NCBI GenBank assembly: GCA_000818945.1
Contig: KN805416.1
Coordinates: 1-64,000, forward strand
DNA length: 64,000 bases
Direction: 5' to 3'
From: Schizochytrium sp. CCTCC M209059
Lineage: Eukaryota > Sar > Bigyra > Thraustochytrida > Thraustochytriidae
Of the stretch, positions 27,353 through 36,665 are shown one piece after another (the first letter of the stretch is position 1; the number at the start of each line of letters is the position of its first letter). The translations under genes were made by a program, and so were the position numbers. The notes under the pieces are model-generated. The model saw only the letters and a list, made by a program, of their open reading frames with translations, did no database searches and was not told the DNA's origin.

Positions 27353-30300
27353 ATGCCGGCGCCCGGCGCGGATGGCAGGTCGGGGGCCCACGAGTCCGCC
27401 CCGCAGGCCTCGACCAAGAGCGCGGCCAGCAAAAAGGCAAGCGCAACCAAGATGAAGCGGAAAATGTCCATGTCCTCGCAGCAGTCAGCTTCGTCTGCTG
27501 CGTCAAAGAAGAAGAGCAATGCTGCGGCTGGTGCCACGTCTGCTGCCACAGGGAGTGGCGGCGGTGGCGCGAGAGTAGGCACGGCCAATGCCGCCGGTTC
27601 TGCCTCTGCGACGGCCGCTGCCCCTGCAGGAGGCGGAGGAAATATCGCCGCTTCTGCTGGAGGGGTCGTGACGAACAAACAGCGCAGCGGTAGCACCGTC
27701 TCAGCTCTCAGCGCCAGCGCCCAGACCGCCGGCGTCAAGCGCAAGAGGCAAGAGAAGAAACCCCTTGCCGCACGTCAGCGCAAAATGAATGCCAAATTGC
27801 TCGATTTTCTCTCCAAGCGCAAGGCGCTCATGGCTCAACGCGAGGTGCACGTTGCCCGCGTCGCCAAGCTCCGCGCGAGCCTTGGCACAGCCATGATTAT
27901 CCAGCCGGAAGCGCCACGGACACGCTCGCATTGGGACACGGTCTTGGAAGAGATGATGTGGATGGCAACTGACTTTATTGAGGAACGCAAATTTAAAGGA
28001 AGCGTCACGTCGCGACTTGCGTACGCAGCCAAGGTACAGCACGCGGAGCGCCAAATCGCGCGCGAGCTTGCCGCCAAACAACTCGAAGAGCGCCACAAGT
28101 CAATTAGTGACCTTGTGGCCACGCATGTGTGCCGCTTTTGGGATGCCACGCTTCGCAACGCCCGTGAATCGAAACGGCCCGTGACCAAACAAGTACCTGA
28201 CTTTGACCGCTTTCGCTATGTTCCAGACCGTACCGAGAAAGCAGATGGATCAGGCCCACGAGGGGAGGCCGCGTTGGAAACTCTTCGTTCCGAAGCCGAT
28301 GAACCCATTGACGAAAAGCTTGCAGAGCTGGTGCAAACAGAGGCAGATATTGAGACGCGCGCGCGGAAATACCACGCAGCCTCACTCGCCATCGCATCAG
28401 CCACCTCTTCTTCTTCTTCCCCGTCTTCCTCGAGCTGGCTTCAGCCTTGGCACCCTGCTCGCACGCAGCTCGTGGACGACTCTGCTGGGAAAGCGGATGA
28501 GGTTCGCGAGGATGAAACGAATGGCGAGCTTGAGGAGGAAGACAATCGAGCAACACGTGCCGCGCACAACAGTATCGCAAAACTCATGGCTGTCGACGAT
28601 GACGAGAAGGGCGACGACGATTATGAACCCGAGCAGGATTTCGATAACGCAAAAGGTAGTCCGGAAATATCAGACCTTTGGGCAGACGACGAGGCGTCAA
28701 TTGCCGAGCAGGAGCGTTTGTTTCCCGATGGGGATAACTTTGGTGCCACAGATTTGTATTTGCTGTCGCGCGACCTGGAAAGGCCCGTTGAAGATGTGGT
28801 GGCAGACGCTATGCGTCCGCGACGTATGGCCGCTCGTGTCAAACGTGGTCTGCGACCCGGCACCGAACCTGTTGACGCCGAAGATGAAGAAGACGAGGAG
28901 GACGAGAAAATGGCAGACAAAACCCTAGACGTTGCAACACCCCAAGCTAGCGCTGACGCGAACGGAAAAAATGCAAGAAAAGGGAACCACGCCAAAACCG
29001 TCGATGACGACACTGAAATGCAAGAGGCTAAATATGTGGATCAAGAGGACGAGAAGGCAGACTACATGGACGATAAGGAGGAGGAGGAGGAGGAGGAGGA
29101 AGAAGAAGAGGTCGTCTCGGATGTCGACGAAGAGGACACGGGCCGCAGCATACGCAGTCTCGCTGAGAAGCTGCCTATTATTCCCCAAAAGGATCTCACT
29201 GCACGCGTCAAGGCGTTTGCAGCGCTTGCGCGCGCCGTTCGGGCCGCGTGCAAGGCACGAAACAAGGGTGATCCTATTCGCGTGCCACCTCGTCTTATGC
29301 CACCCTCAGCGCTCGAATCTTTTTTTCCTCACCAACAAGTCGCTCTGCACTGGCTGGCTTCCATGCACAAACAACGGCTTGGCGCCGTACTTGCGGATGA
29401 CCGCGGTCTTGGCAAAGAAGCTGTCGTGGTGGCCTTTCTTGGCCTTCTCGCCGGGGAGGTCGGCGCCTGGGGGCCTCACCTCATCGTCACAACGCCAGCT
29501 CGCGCTTTTCAGTGGCGTCTTCATTTGCTCAACTATTGTCCCGCACTCAGAGTCACGCGGCGCGTTCACGCTGCCTCAAGTCATCCACAACCGGGAGTTA
29601 CTATTTTAACTCAGGAGGAGGCTGCCACGAACGAGGCAGCTCTTAGCCGTCAAAGATGGCACACGCTTGTGTGGGACCTCATCGATATTGACAAGGATCA
29701 AACCGAGGCTGCTGCCGACGCTGACGCCGATGAGGATCACGCAGATGTCAAGGGGGGTGCTGCAAGTCCTCCCGTCGTTGGCATCAAGGATGATGACGGA
29801 GAGAATGGGGACGAGGACGAGGGCACTGTAGTGGACCCAGAGGTCGTTTTACGGCGTTTGCCTCTTCTTCGCAGTACCATGCGCCTGGCCGTGACCGCGA
29901 GCGAGGCTGAGGCCAAGGCGAACGCCACCAATATTGCTTTCTTTCTTCTCCCCTTTGCATTTTTGGGAAGCTCTAGCAAAGAGAAGCAATGGGCTTCTAA
30001 GAAGTCTGCAAATGCGTGGCGTGACTGCGTCCAGGCTTTTACGCTTTGCAGGCGGTCCCAGGATATTACTGGGATTGACGATGTCGATGTCGACCGAGAG
30101 ACAAAGAACTTTGGACCTACGCCTCTTCAGGTTGTGTACAAGGATCGATTGCTTTCGGCATACAACAAACTAACGCAAAAACTGACGCCTCGGGGTAATC
30201 GAGATACAAAGACCCGTCATCTTGGCATGTATAGCATGTGCCTCTTCTCCGTCGGCTGCCACCCGGACTCGATGTTCCCTCGTGCTGAACGAAGCGCTTT

Positions 30301-33300
30301 CGCCATGAGTGCCGTCGCTAATGAGATCGCAGCTCTCTCTGCGCGGGGCCTACCGCAAATTGCCGTCCACCCGTGGCAAATCCGCTCGGCGCATTTGGGT
30401 CTTTTCGAATCGCCTGGTGCTGCGGATGATGCGAGCCTTGAGATCCTCCGGGCGCACGGCATCACACCAGACAAAATGGCCGCAGGTCTGCAGCGCATCG
30501 AGCCCGGCTTTCTCGCATGGGAACGCAGCAAGAAGCGCAGTGAGACTGCCGAGGACAGGGACGACGACAACGACGGCGGAGCAGAGTCGTTCAGACCATG
30601 GAAACCTCCTCTTGAGACGGCTCTGCCCAGCATGAACGCTGCAATGTCTGCTGCTCTCAATGTATCAACAAAGTCAAAGACCCCTGCCTCAAGCATGCAG
30701 TTCGCCCTTCGCCAAAAATATACCAACAACCTCGTGCCAACAGAGGAAAGACTCCTCTCTGTACTTTCCAAGATCGGCGTCGTATCGGCGTGTGTATCTG
30801 TCTTGGGCGAAGGCGCTTTCGCCGAGTCTGCTCAGCATGTGGGCCTAAAGGCCAAGTCTGATCCTCGTCCAGAACTCTCTGGGGTCATCAAGTCCTTGCC
30901 GGGCGTCATAAGGCGTTTAGCATCGCTTGACTTTGGTACGCGGAAAATCCTCGTGGTCGCCCATGATCCAGCGCTGCTGCTTCCCGCGCAAGCTATGCTG
31001 ACCTTGAGTCGCATTCGCTACTTGCGCGTAGAAAGCACGAGCGCTCCCGGTACTTTGGCGGTGGCGATTCGGCAATTTGTGGCTTCGTCCGAGGTTCGCG
31101 TCCTCATGGCTGGTGTAAATGACATGGACGCGCTTCTCGGGGCCGAAATGGAATTAGAGCATGGACTCGGCCTACTCAGCGCTGTTGTGGTTCTTGATGA
31201 GCCTGGCGTCGGTACCGATGACGATCCACTCACCGACCGTATCGACGCCATTGCGCTTGCACACGCGCGACGACGTGCACTGCGTGGGGAACCAGAAGAG
31301 ACATTTTATGTGGAAGACCTGCAAGTTGACTTTAATATGAACCCTACCGGTGGCGATGCTGCTGGCTCGCAAGAGGACGAGTCTACGGAAGGATCGACAG
31401 GAAAATCACGTCAGCCAAAAGTCATGGAACTGAGCGAGGTGACCGCTGCCTTGGAGCGGGTCCGGAAACGCACAAATGAGGACTCGCTTGACATCTACGT
31501 CAAACAAGCCATTGACGAATTCTTGGGACGGGTACCCATGGCAAAGGCTGCTGCTGTTGCTGGTAGCGACGCAGCCCCCGCCTTGGGCTCAGCACGGCCC
31601 GTGGGCCCAGGCCTCGTGGTGTTTGAAGAGCGTGAACTTGGTGTCGACGACTTTGGCGGGGATGGACTCCGTGATTGCGACGATTCCACCGCTCAAGATG
31701 TAGTTGCAGCCCCATCTACCACCGGTGCGGATGCTGTTGTCGATGAAGACTCTGTGCACGGTGATTTGGACGGCGCACTCCGAGCCGTGAGCCCCAGAGA
31801 GGTTTCCGCGAATCCTCTGCTTGGTGGGTTCCTGCAAGGCGCAGATCATTCATTCGAGGAAGAAGATGATGATGACGAAGACGATGAGGAGGAAGATGAA
31901 GACGATGAAGAGACTACAAGTGCCGATGCGCCGACGGAGACGTACGCGCATATTGCCGAGGTTTTACAACGGGCCTTGGAGGATCCGTTGCCGCCAATGA
32001 AGCGGGCTCTCTTGCAGGAACCCGGCACCATTGCGGAGCACATGCGACAGTTCAGCGATCCGCAGCTTGGCGGCTCGCTTCTTGTTGTCGACACGCGTCG
32101 GCTCCGCAAGGATCTTTTTGCCTCGAGCTTGGCAACGGACGAAAGTGCTGCGCTGGACGACGCTCAATCTTCGGCGTCGCTGGCAAGTTACGCCACCACT
32201 CGACCTGCCGAGGCACTCATGTCGGATGCGACTTGGCTGAATCAAACGAGCAACTACGAGCCGCTCTTTTACGAGGTTGACTCAAAGCTTTCTAAGCAAG
32301 CCAACATGGAGCGTTTGTTGGTGGACCTTGAGCGAGACAGCAAGGTGGTTGGCGCGTCGGCTCATGTGTACGGCCCTCCTTTTGAGCCAGAAGCCAGTTC
32401 CGCTGCGGGGGCGCAGCACGAGGAGGCCCTGCCCAGCGCGCCGCCCATGCTAGGATTCCAGGCTCCACAGACGTCGGCGGCCGGTAATGGTTTCTCTGGT
32501 GCGATGCACGCCACGTCCGGTGTCCCACAGCGCCCTAAATTTGCCGTGAGCTTTATGAAACAGCGCATCGTGGCCATGTCTACGGATCTGTCAGCACTTG
32601 AGATTGAGCCTGTCAAGCGTCGCAGCACCAGCATCGACGATGAGAGTGGCATCAAAAAACGCAAAATCGAGAGAAAGAATGCGCGTACTAGCAGCATCGC
32701 CTCCTCGGCTGACCTTGAGCTTCATGAGTCGACGGGCCCGAGCGACATGGTGCGGCTCGATTCCACAGTTGACGTGGAAATGCTGCAGGACGATGAGGAC
32801 GAGGCTCCAGGTCTGGCCCCTCCGCCCTCTTCGACGACGGGCAAGGAGATCGATTGGGGAATCCAGGTTCCCAAGGTCAAGGCCAGGCTCAAAGGCGCAC
32901 AAAAGAAATCTGGGAAATCTGCAAACGACGAAGATGCCGGAGATGGCGAGAGCTGGACGGCTTGGGAAGATGTTGCTATGCTGCGCGCCGTGGAGGTGTT
33001 TGGACCTAGCTGGGACCTTGTGCAGCATCTCGTTTCGCGGCCGCTTGCGACGCCGCACTCGCTGCAGCAGGTCATCGATCGTTACCACTTTGTGCGATCC
33101 AAATACAAGACAGCAGCTGCAGCGCCCTGGATTGCAAAACATGAGCGATCTGTCCGCGATATCGCGCCTTGGGCGACGCCTCCGTTGCACAAGACGGATC
33201 TTTTGCTGCATGCGCCCGTTTCCGTCAAAGCCTTTGAGGCCGTGGCCGAGCCGTCGAGCAGATTGCCCCCGACCGACTTTCTCCTGCGCCGAAAAGCTGG

Positions 33301-34363
33301 TTTACCAACTTCCTTGGGCCGCAAAGGATTCGCTTCATTTGCTCCGTCGTTGGCGCTTCCGAAGGCTACCACGGCGGATCGTGAAAAGTGCTCGAAGTTA
33401 TTCGGGGTTATCCTCTCATCTTCAACGACACCGGCGCCGTCAAACACTGGTTCGGCTGCCTCGGGTGTGAGCTCAGTTTTGTTCGACGAAGACCCTGCCC
33501 CGCTGAGCATGCGGCGTGAGAATCCCTCGCAAGGTTTGCCGCCCGCGCTTGCTCGTCATCAGGGTTCATTCGCTGCAATCGTGGGCCAGCTCGTGAAAAG
33601 ACAGTCGGAGCACTCGCAAGCAAAGTCGGCAGGTGGGTCTGCATCGCAGCGGCGGACTTCGAGTTCCAGTGGTGGGTATGGGAGTCGGCGTCCATCAATG
33701 TCCAGTCAACAGCAACATCAAACCAGCTCGCAAGCACAGCAACAACAGCAGCATCCCCAGCATTCACACTCTCAACACCAGCAGCCACACTCACAGCAAC
33801 AGCATCATCAAATGCAAATGCATCCGCAGCAGTACATGCAGCATGGTTCCTCTCGTTCCCCTGTCTATTCAACTCATCATCATCATGGACATCCTCAACA
33901 GCAACAGCAACACTCTCAGCAGCAACAGCAACAGCAACGCTCGGTCATGCATTCCGGAAGGCCCGTTCCTCACGGAGGAAGAAGTCCACAAGGCGGCATG
34001 TCCACAATGGGTCGCGTGGGTCAGCAACAGCAGCAGCAACAGCAGCAACATTATCAGCGCCCACAGCAGCAGCAGCAACATCAACATCAACACCAACACC
34101 GACCTATGCACCCGCAGCAGGGTGGTCAATATGGGACGTCCCCATCAGGGGCATCGTACTCTCAGCGTGGGATGCAAATGCATCCCCAACAGCATCAAGC
34201 CATGGCGCATGGACATCATTCGCAGCATCTTCAGCGACACGCAAAAGGACCATCTGGCCCACAGCCGGGTAAGCCGTACGGGCAGCACCAAACGCAACCA
34301 CAGTCCCGCCATCCCTCGACTGGCAGCAGCAATAGCAACAATAGCAAGTCTAATTATCCATAA
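27353..34363 (+). CDS. EAF1/EP400-like chromatin scaffold: HSA, degenerate SNF2 ATPase, SANT
   Basis: A 2336-residue nuclear protein. Order: basic Ser/Ala-rich start; HSA domain about 190-265 (HWDTVLEEMMWMATDFIEER, the actin/Arp-binding helix of SWR1, EP400 and EAF1); acidic tracts 395-600; an SNF2-like lobe 1 from about 655 (PHQQVALHWLASM); a remnant lobe 2 about 1170-1320; more acidic tracts near 1500; a Myb/SANT domain 1867-1920 (SWTAWEDVAMLRAVEVFGPSW); and a Gln/His-rich tail from about 2115. HSA plus SANT is the signature of EAF1/EP400, scaffolds of the NuA4/TIP60 acetyltransferase. The ATPase motifs are broken: motif I ends GLGKE (685-689) instead of GLGKT, motif II is WDLID (774-778) instead of DEAH/DEGH, and the arginine-finger motif is missing. 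The ATG at 27353 is the first in frame. No introns are needed. Confidence 0.82.
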   Translation: MPAPGADGRSGAHESAPQASTKSAASKKASATKMKRKMSMSSQQSASSAASKKKSNAAAGATSAATGSGGGGARVGTANAAGSASATAAAPAGGGGNIAASAGGVVTNKQRSGSTVSALSASAQTAGVKRKRQEKKPLAARQRKMNAKLLDFLSKRKALMAQREVHVARVAKLRASLGTAMIIQPEAPRTRSHWDTVLEEMMWMATDFIEERKFKGSVTSRLAYAAKVQHAERQIARELAAKQLEERHKSISDLVATHVCRFWDATLRNARESKRPVTKQVPDFDRFRYVPDRTEKADGSGPRGEAALETLRSEADEPIDEKLAELVQTEADIETRARKYHAASLAIASATSSSSSPSSSSWLQPWHPARTQLVDDSAGKADEVREDETNGELEEEDNRATRAAHNSIAKLMAVDDDEKGDDDYEPEQDFDNAKGSPEISDLWADDEASIAEQERLFPDGDNFGATDLYLLSRDLERPVEDVVADAMRPRRMAARVKRGLRPGTEPVDAEDEEDEEDEKMADKTLDVATPQASADANGKNARKGNHAKTVDDDTEMQEAKYVDQEDEKADYMDDKEEEEEEEEEEEVVSDVDEEDTGRSIRSLAEKLPIIPQKDLTARVKAFAALARAVRAACKARNKGDPIRVPPRLMPPSALESFFPHQQVALHWLASMHKQRLGAVLADDRGLGKEAVVVAFLGLLAGEVGAWGPHLIVTTPARAFQWRLHLLNYCPALRVTRRVHAASSHPQPGVTILTQEEAATNEAALSRQRWHTLVWDLIDIDKDQTEAAADADADEDHADVKGGAASPPVVGIKDDDGENGDEDEGTVVDPEVVLRRLPLLRSTMRLAVTASEAEAKANATNIAFFLLPFAFLGSSSKEKQWASKKSANAWRDCVQAFTLCRRSQDITGIDDVDVDRETKNFGPTPLQVVYKDRLLSAYNKLTQKLTPRGNRDTKTRHLGMYSMCLFSVGCHPDSMFPRAERSAFAMSAVANEIAALSARGLPQIAVHPWQIRSAHLGLFESPGAADDASLEILRAHGITPDKMAAGLQRIEPGFLAWERSKKRSETAEDRDDDNDGGAESFRPWKPPLETALPSMNAAMSAALNVSTKSKTPASSMQFALRQKYTNNLVPTEERLLSVLSKIGVVSACVSVLGEGAFAESAQHVGLKAKSDPRPELSGVIKSLPGVIRRLASLDFGTRKILVVAHDPALLLPAQAMLTLSRIRYLRVESTSAPGTLAVAIRQFVASSEVRVLMAGVNDMDALLGAEMELEHGLGLLSAVVVLDEPGVGTDDDPLTDRIDAIALAHARRRALRGEPEETFYVEDLQVDFNMNPTGGDAAGSQEDESTEGSTGKSRQPKVMELSEVTAALERVRKRTNEDSLDIYVKQAIDEFLGRVPMAKAAAVAGSDAAPALGSARPVGPGLVVFEERELGVDDFGGDGLRDCDDSTAQDVVAAPSTTGADAVVDEDSVHGDLDGALRAVSPREVSANPLLGGFLQGADHSFEEEDDDDEDDEEEDEDDEETTSADAPTETYAHIAEVLQRALEDPLPPMKRALLQEPGTIAEHMRQFSDPQLGGSLLVVDTRRLRKDLFASSLATDESAALDDAQSSASLASYATTRPAEALMSDATWLNQTSNYEPLFYEVDSKLSKQANMERLLVDLERDSKVVGASAHVYGPPFEPEASSAAGAQHEEALPSAPPMLGFQAPQTSAAGNGFSGAMHATSGVPQRPKFAVSFMKQRIVAMSTDLSALEIEPVKRRSTSIDDESGIKKRKIERKNARTSSIASSADLELHESTGPSDMVRLDSTVDVEMLQDDEDEAPGLAPPPSSTTGKEIDWGIQVPKVKARLKGAQKKSGKSANDEDAGDGESWTAWEDVAMLRAVEVFGPSWDLVQHLVSRPLATPHSLQQVIDRYHFVRSKYKTAAAAPWIAKHERSVRDIAPWATPPLHKTDLLLHAPVSVKAFEAVAEPSSRLPPTDFLLRRKAGLPTSLGRKGFASFAPSLALPKATTADREKCSKLFGVILSSSTTPAPSNTGSAASGVSSVLFDEDPAPLSMRRENPSQGLPPALARHQGSFAAIVGQLVKRQSEHSQAKSAGGSASQRRTSSSSGGYGSRRPSMSSQQQHQTSSQAQQQQQHPQHSHSQHQQPHSQQQHHQMQMHPQQYMQHGSSRSPVYSTHHHHGHPQQQQQHSQQQQQQQRSVMHSGRPVPHGGRSPQGGMSTMGRVGQQQQQQQQQHYQRPQQQQQHQHQHQHRPMHPQQGGQYGTSPSGASYSQRGMQMHPQQHQAMAHGHHSQHLQRHAKGPSGPQPGKPYGQHQTQPQSRHPSTGSSNSNNSKSNYP
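33700..34120 (+). repeat. CAG/CAA/CAT codon repeats encoding a Gln/His-rich tail
   Basis: Imperfect CAG, CAA and CAC triplets encode poly-Gln stretches interrupted by His, Pro and Ser in the C-terminal tail of the EAF1/EP400-like protein. Poly-Gln tails are also common in EP400-type proteins. Confidence 0.9.
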
Positions 34364-34438
34364 GTCTAGCCTTGCGGCCTTTGTGACTTTTGTATCCTTG
34401 CAATATTTTCTAGAGACTTCTATTTTGTCTTGAGACTT

Positions 34439-36248
34439 CTATTTTGACTGTGCGTGTCGACTAACGCCCCCCTCGCGCATTGGATCAAATGTATGAAGAG
34501 TCTCTTTGACGAGATCCTGCCGAGGCGCATTTGGGCCACTGGGAAACATTGCAGAAGCGAGGATCCTGCTCAACATCGGCCCGTCCATAATTCCGTGTGG
34601 ACCGAGTCCCTGCACTCACACGCCGTACACTTGTCAGCTCTTATTCTCTTGTCTTCCCTTCTCTGGTCTTGTCTTCCTTCTTCTTTTTTTACTTTTTTTT
34701 TGGTGGAGGGATGAAACTTACTGTAAGAATCCATACGTTCGAAAGTCCGCAGCTGGACAATTCGCCTACGAGAGGAAGACCATCCTGACTGAATGGCACT
34801 GTGATAAAGAAATGAGCAGCCGTACGCGTCAGCCTCGCTCGAGGTACTCGACTGAAAGAAAACTTACTCGGTCCACTCCAGACACCTTCGACTCCGTATT
34901 TTTCCAGTTGAGGAAGGAACTCGTAAACATGCTCGCGGTTCTTCTGCACCGTGTCCTCTTCAATAGCGTATATTTCTGCAGCGTCGTCCGGATCTTTACA
35001 GGGAATTCGATCGCCGCCAAACAGGACCCGGCCGTCGTGCAGACGCCGCCCATATGCGTGACGAATAAACTGCTTCCTGTCCCGATCATGAGTGGTATAT
35101 TTGGGAAGATCGCCACGAGGACCATCTTTGCGAAACTCGTGTCGGAACGCGAGCTGCGACTCTGCAAGGTAAATGACATGCTGTAGAAAGTCTTCAGGCG
35201 TCTCCTCTGTGACCCAAATCTGGCCCTTTACAGGGCCCACAGGAATGGAAATACCAAGAAAAGCACCGACTTTGGCCGACCAGGCGCCGGGGCATAGCAC
35301 AAGCTTTTCGCAGCGCACAGTAAGTCCATTCTTCGTGCGAAGCTCGTAGCCAGGCTTATCATCTTTGGTTTTTGTGGTAATTGTGGCGCTGTTGCCCGGG
35401 CTTGAGTCGTTGCTGTATTGAGGAGCGGGTGCCACGAACGGAATACGGTTGATAGAAATGACCTCGGCACCTTCGTGGATGATGACCTCGACATTGTTTG
35501 CGGAGGCTGCGTCGGCAAAGGCATGCGTGCACATCGCAGGATCCACATAGCCGCTTTGGGGGGTGTGAATGGCTGCGCAAGCATTTCCGCCCGCAAGGGC
35601 TGGCTCGACTGCGACAACTTCGTCGTGGCTCGAAAGTAAAATCATTTCTGCATGCTGTCCTGCTTCTTTCACTTCCTCGGCGAGAAAGTTGGCCTCCTCT
35701 TCATTGCAAGCGAGCGTAAGGGCACCGCTTTGTACATAGGCACAGTCGAAGCCCTCGTTTTGCAGCTCCTGGATGATTTGCGAGGTGCCGCGCTGAATAT
35801 CGACAAAGAGACCTCGGCCTCCGCAATAGATGGTTCCCGCAGAAAGCCCAGAGGCCTCGGCACCGACAAAACCTCGATCAAGGAGGACTACAGGGTGGCC
35901 CTGGGACTGGATCTCGCCGTTATGCATGATTTTGCCCAGGTGGTAAGCCATGGCAGCGCCGGCAATTCCAGCTCCCAAAACGACAACCTCCGTCTCAATG
36001 ATTTCATTCACCGAAGCAGTCGAGCTCGTCAATGACAGAGGTGCCAGCGCAGACGAAGAGCTCCTCTCCGCTGAGGCGGTGTTGTCGCTGCGAGCAAAGG
36101 AGTCTGCCGGTTCGTCTCGCTTCACCGAGGCGCGCGCAATGATTTCGTCCCAGCGGACCTCGGGGCTGTGGTACTTCGCAGAGGCCACGACTGCGACCGC
36201 CGAGACCGCCGCCAGGGCCGCGCCACCTCGCGATACGCGTCGCCACAT
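34439..36248 (-). CDS. FAD-dependent amine/amino-acid oxidoreductase (DAO family), three exons
   Basis: Exons 34868-36248, 34722-34798 and 34439-34609 give 542 residues. The start carries an Arg-rich then hydrophobic segment (WRRVSRGGAALAAVSAVAVV), a mitochondrial presequence or membrane anchor. The FAD-binding Rossmann motif is at about 95-113 (VVVLGAGIAGAAMAYHLG). GLSAGTIYCGGRG and LVLCPGAWSAKVG follow the DAO pattern of glycine/sarcosine oxidase and dimethylglycine dehydrogenase relatives. Splicing restores the canonical family end: GVWSGPMPFSQDGLPLVGEL across junction 1 and GLGPHGIMDGPMLSRILASA after junction 2. Those blocks contact the FAD. Unspliced, the frame ends in a poly-Lys artefact. 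The substrate is not evident. It is convergent with the EAF1/EP400-like gene, with stops only 75 bp apart. Confidence 0.9.
34610..34721 (-). other. Intron 2 of the FAD oxidoreductase gene (112 nt)
   Basis: The donor is GTAAGT following CTTACA; the acceptor is GTGAGTGCAG followed by GGACTCGGT. Frame and family motif (GLGPHGIM) are restored. The intron holds a poly-A run directly after the donor. Confidence 0.92.
34799..34867 (-). other. Intron 1 of the FAD oxidoreductase gene (69 nt)
   Basis: The donor is GTAAGT after GGACCGA; the acceptor is TTTATCACAG before TGCCATTC. The join yields GPMPFSQDGLPLVGE. The intron length is a multiple of three and has no stop, so intron retention would insert 23 residues into the FAD site. 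Confidence 0.92.
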
Positions 36249-36665
36249 GGTCGCTCGCGCGACAAGGAGGGCCCGGCGCAAAGATACGCTGTGCTCGGCC
36301 TAAGCTGGGCTTGCTCATTTGCTTGCTTGCGAGAAGAGCGTTGTGGATCCCATATTATCAAGTTGTGAGATGAAGACGAGGCACGAAGACGAAGACGAAA
36401 ATGTGAACGATAGCCTGAGAGGAGCCAAGGTCGTCGAGAATCTTTGCCAAGAGCAACGGCCAAAGCCAACGTGAGGCCCCGTTTGCACGAGTCGGAAAGA
36501 GCAGCTGGCTCAGGTCATCACTGCACTCAATGGTGATACTGGTTGATTCTTGCAAGCGCAAGAAGAAGAAGCGCAACTCGTAAACTGCGAAGTACAACTT
36601 GCACGAGCCTCAGAAGATAAGATTTTCTGCAAGAGCAGAACCAACGCTGACCCGGGCTCCGCACC
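36249..36665. other. Divergent intergenic region, FAD oxidoreductase / WDR81-like
   Basis: 417 bp shared upstream region of two divergent genes. I see no repeats and no obvious TATA box. The right end gives an ACCATG start context for the plus-strand gene. Confidence 0.5.
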
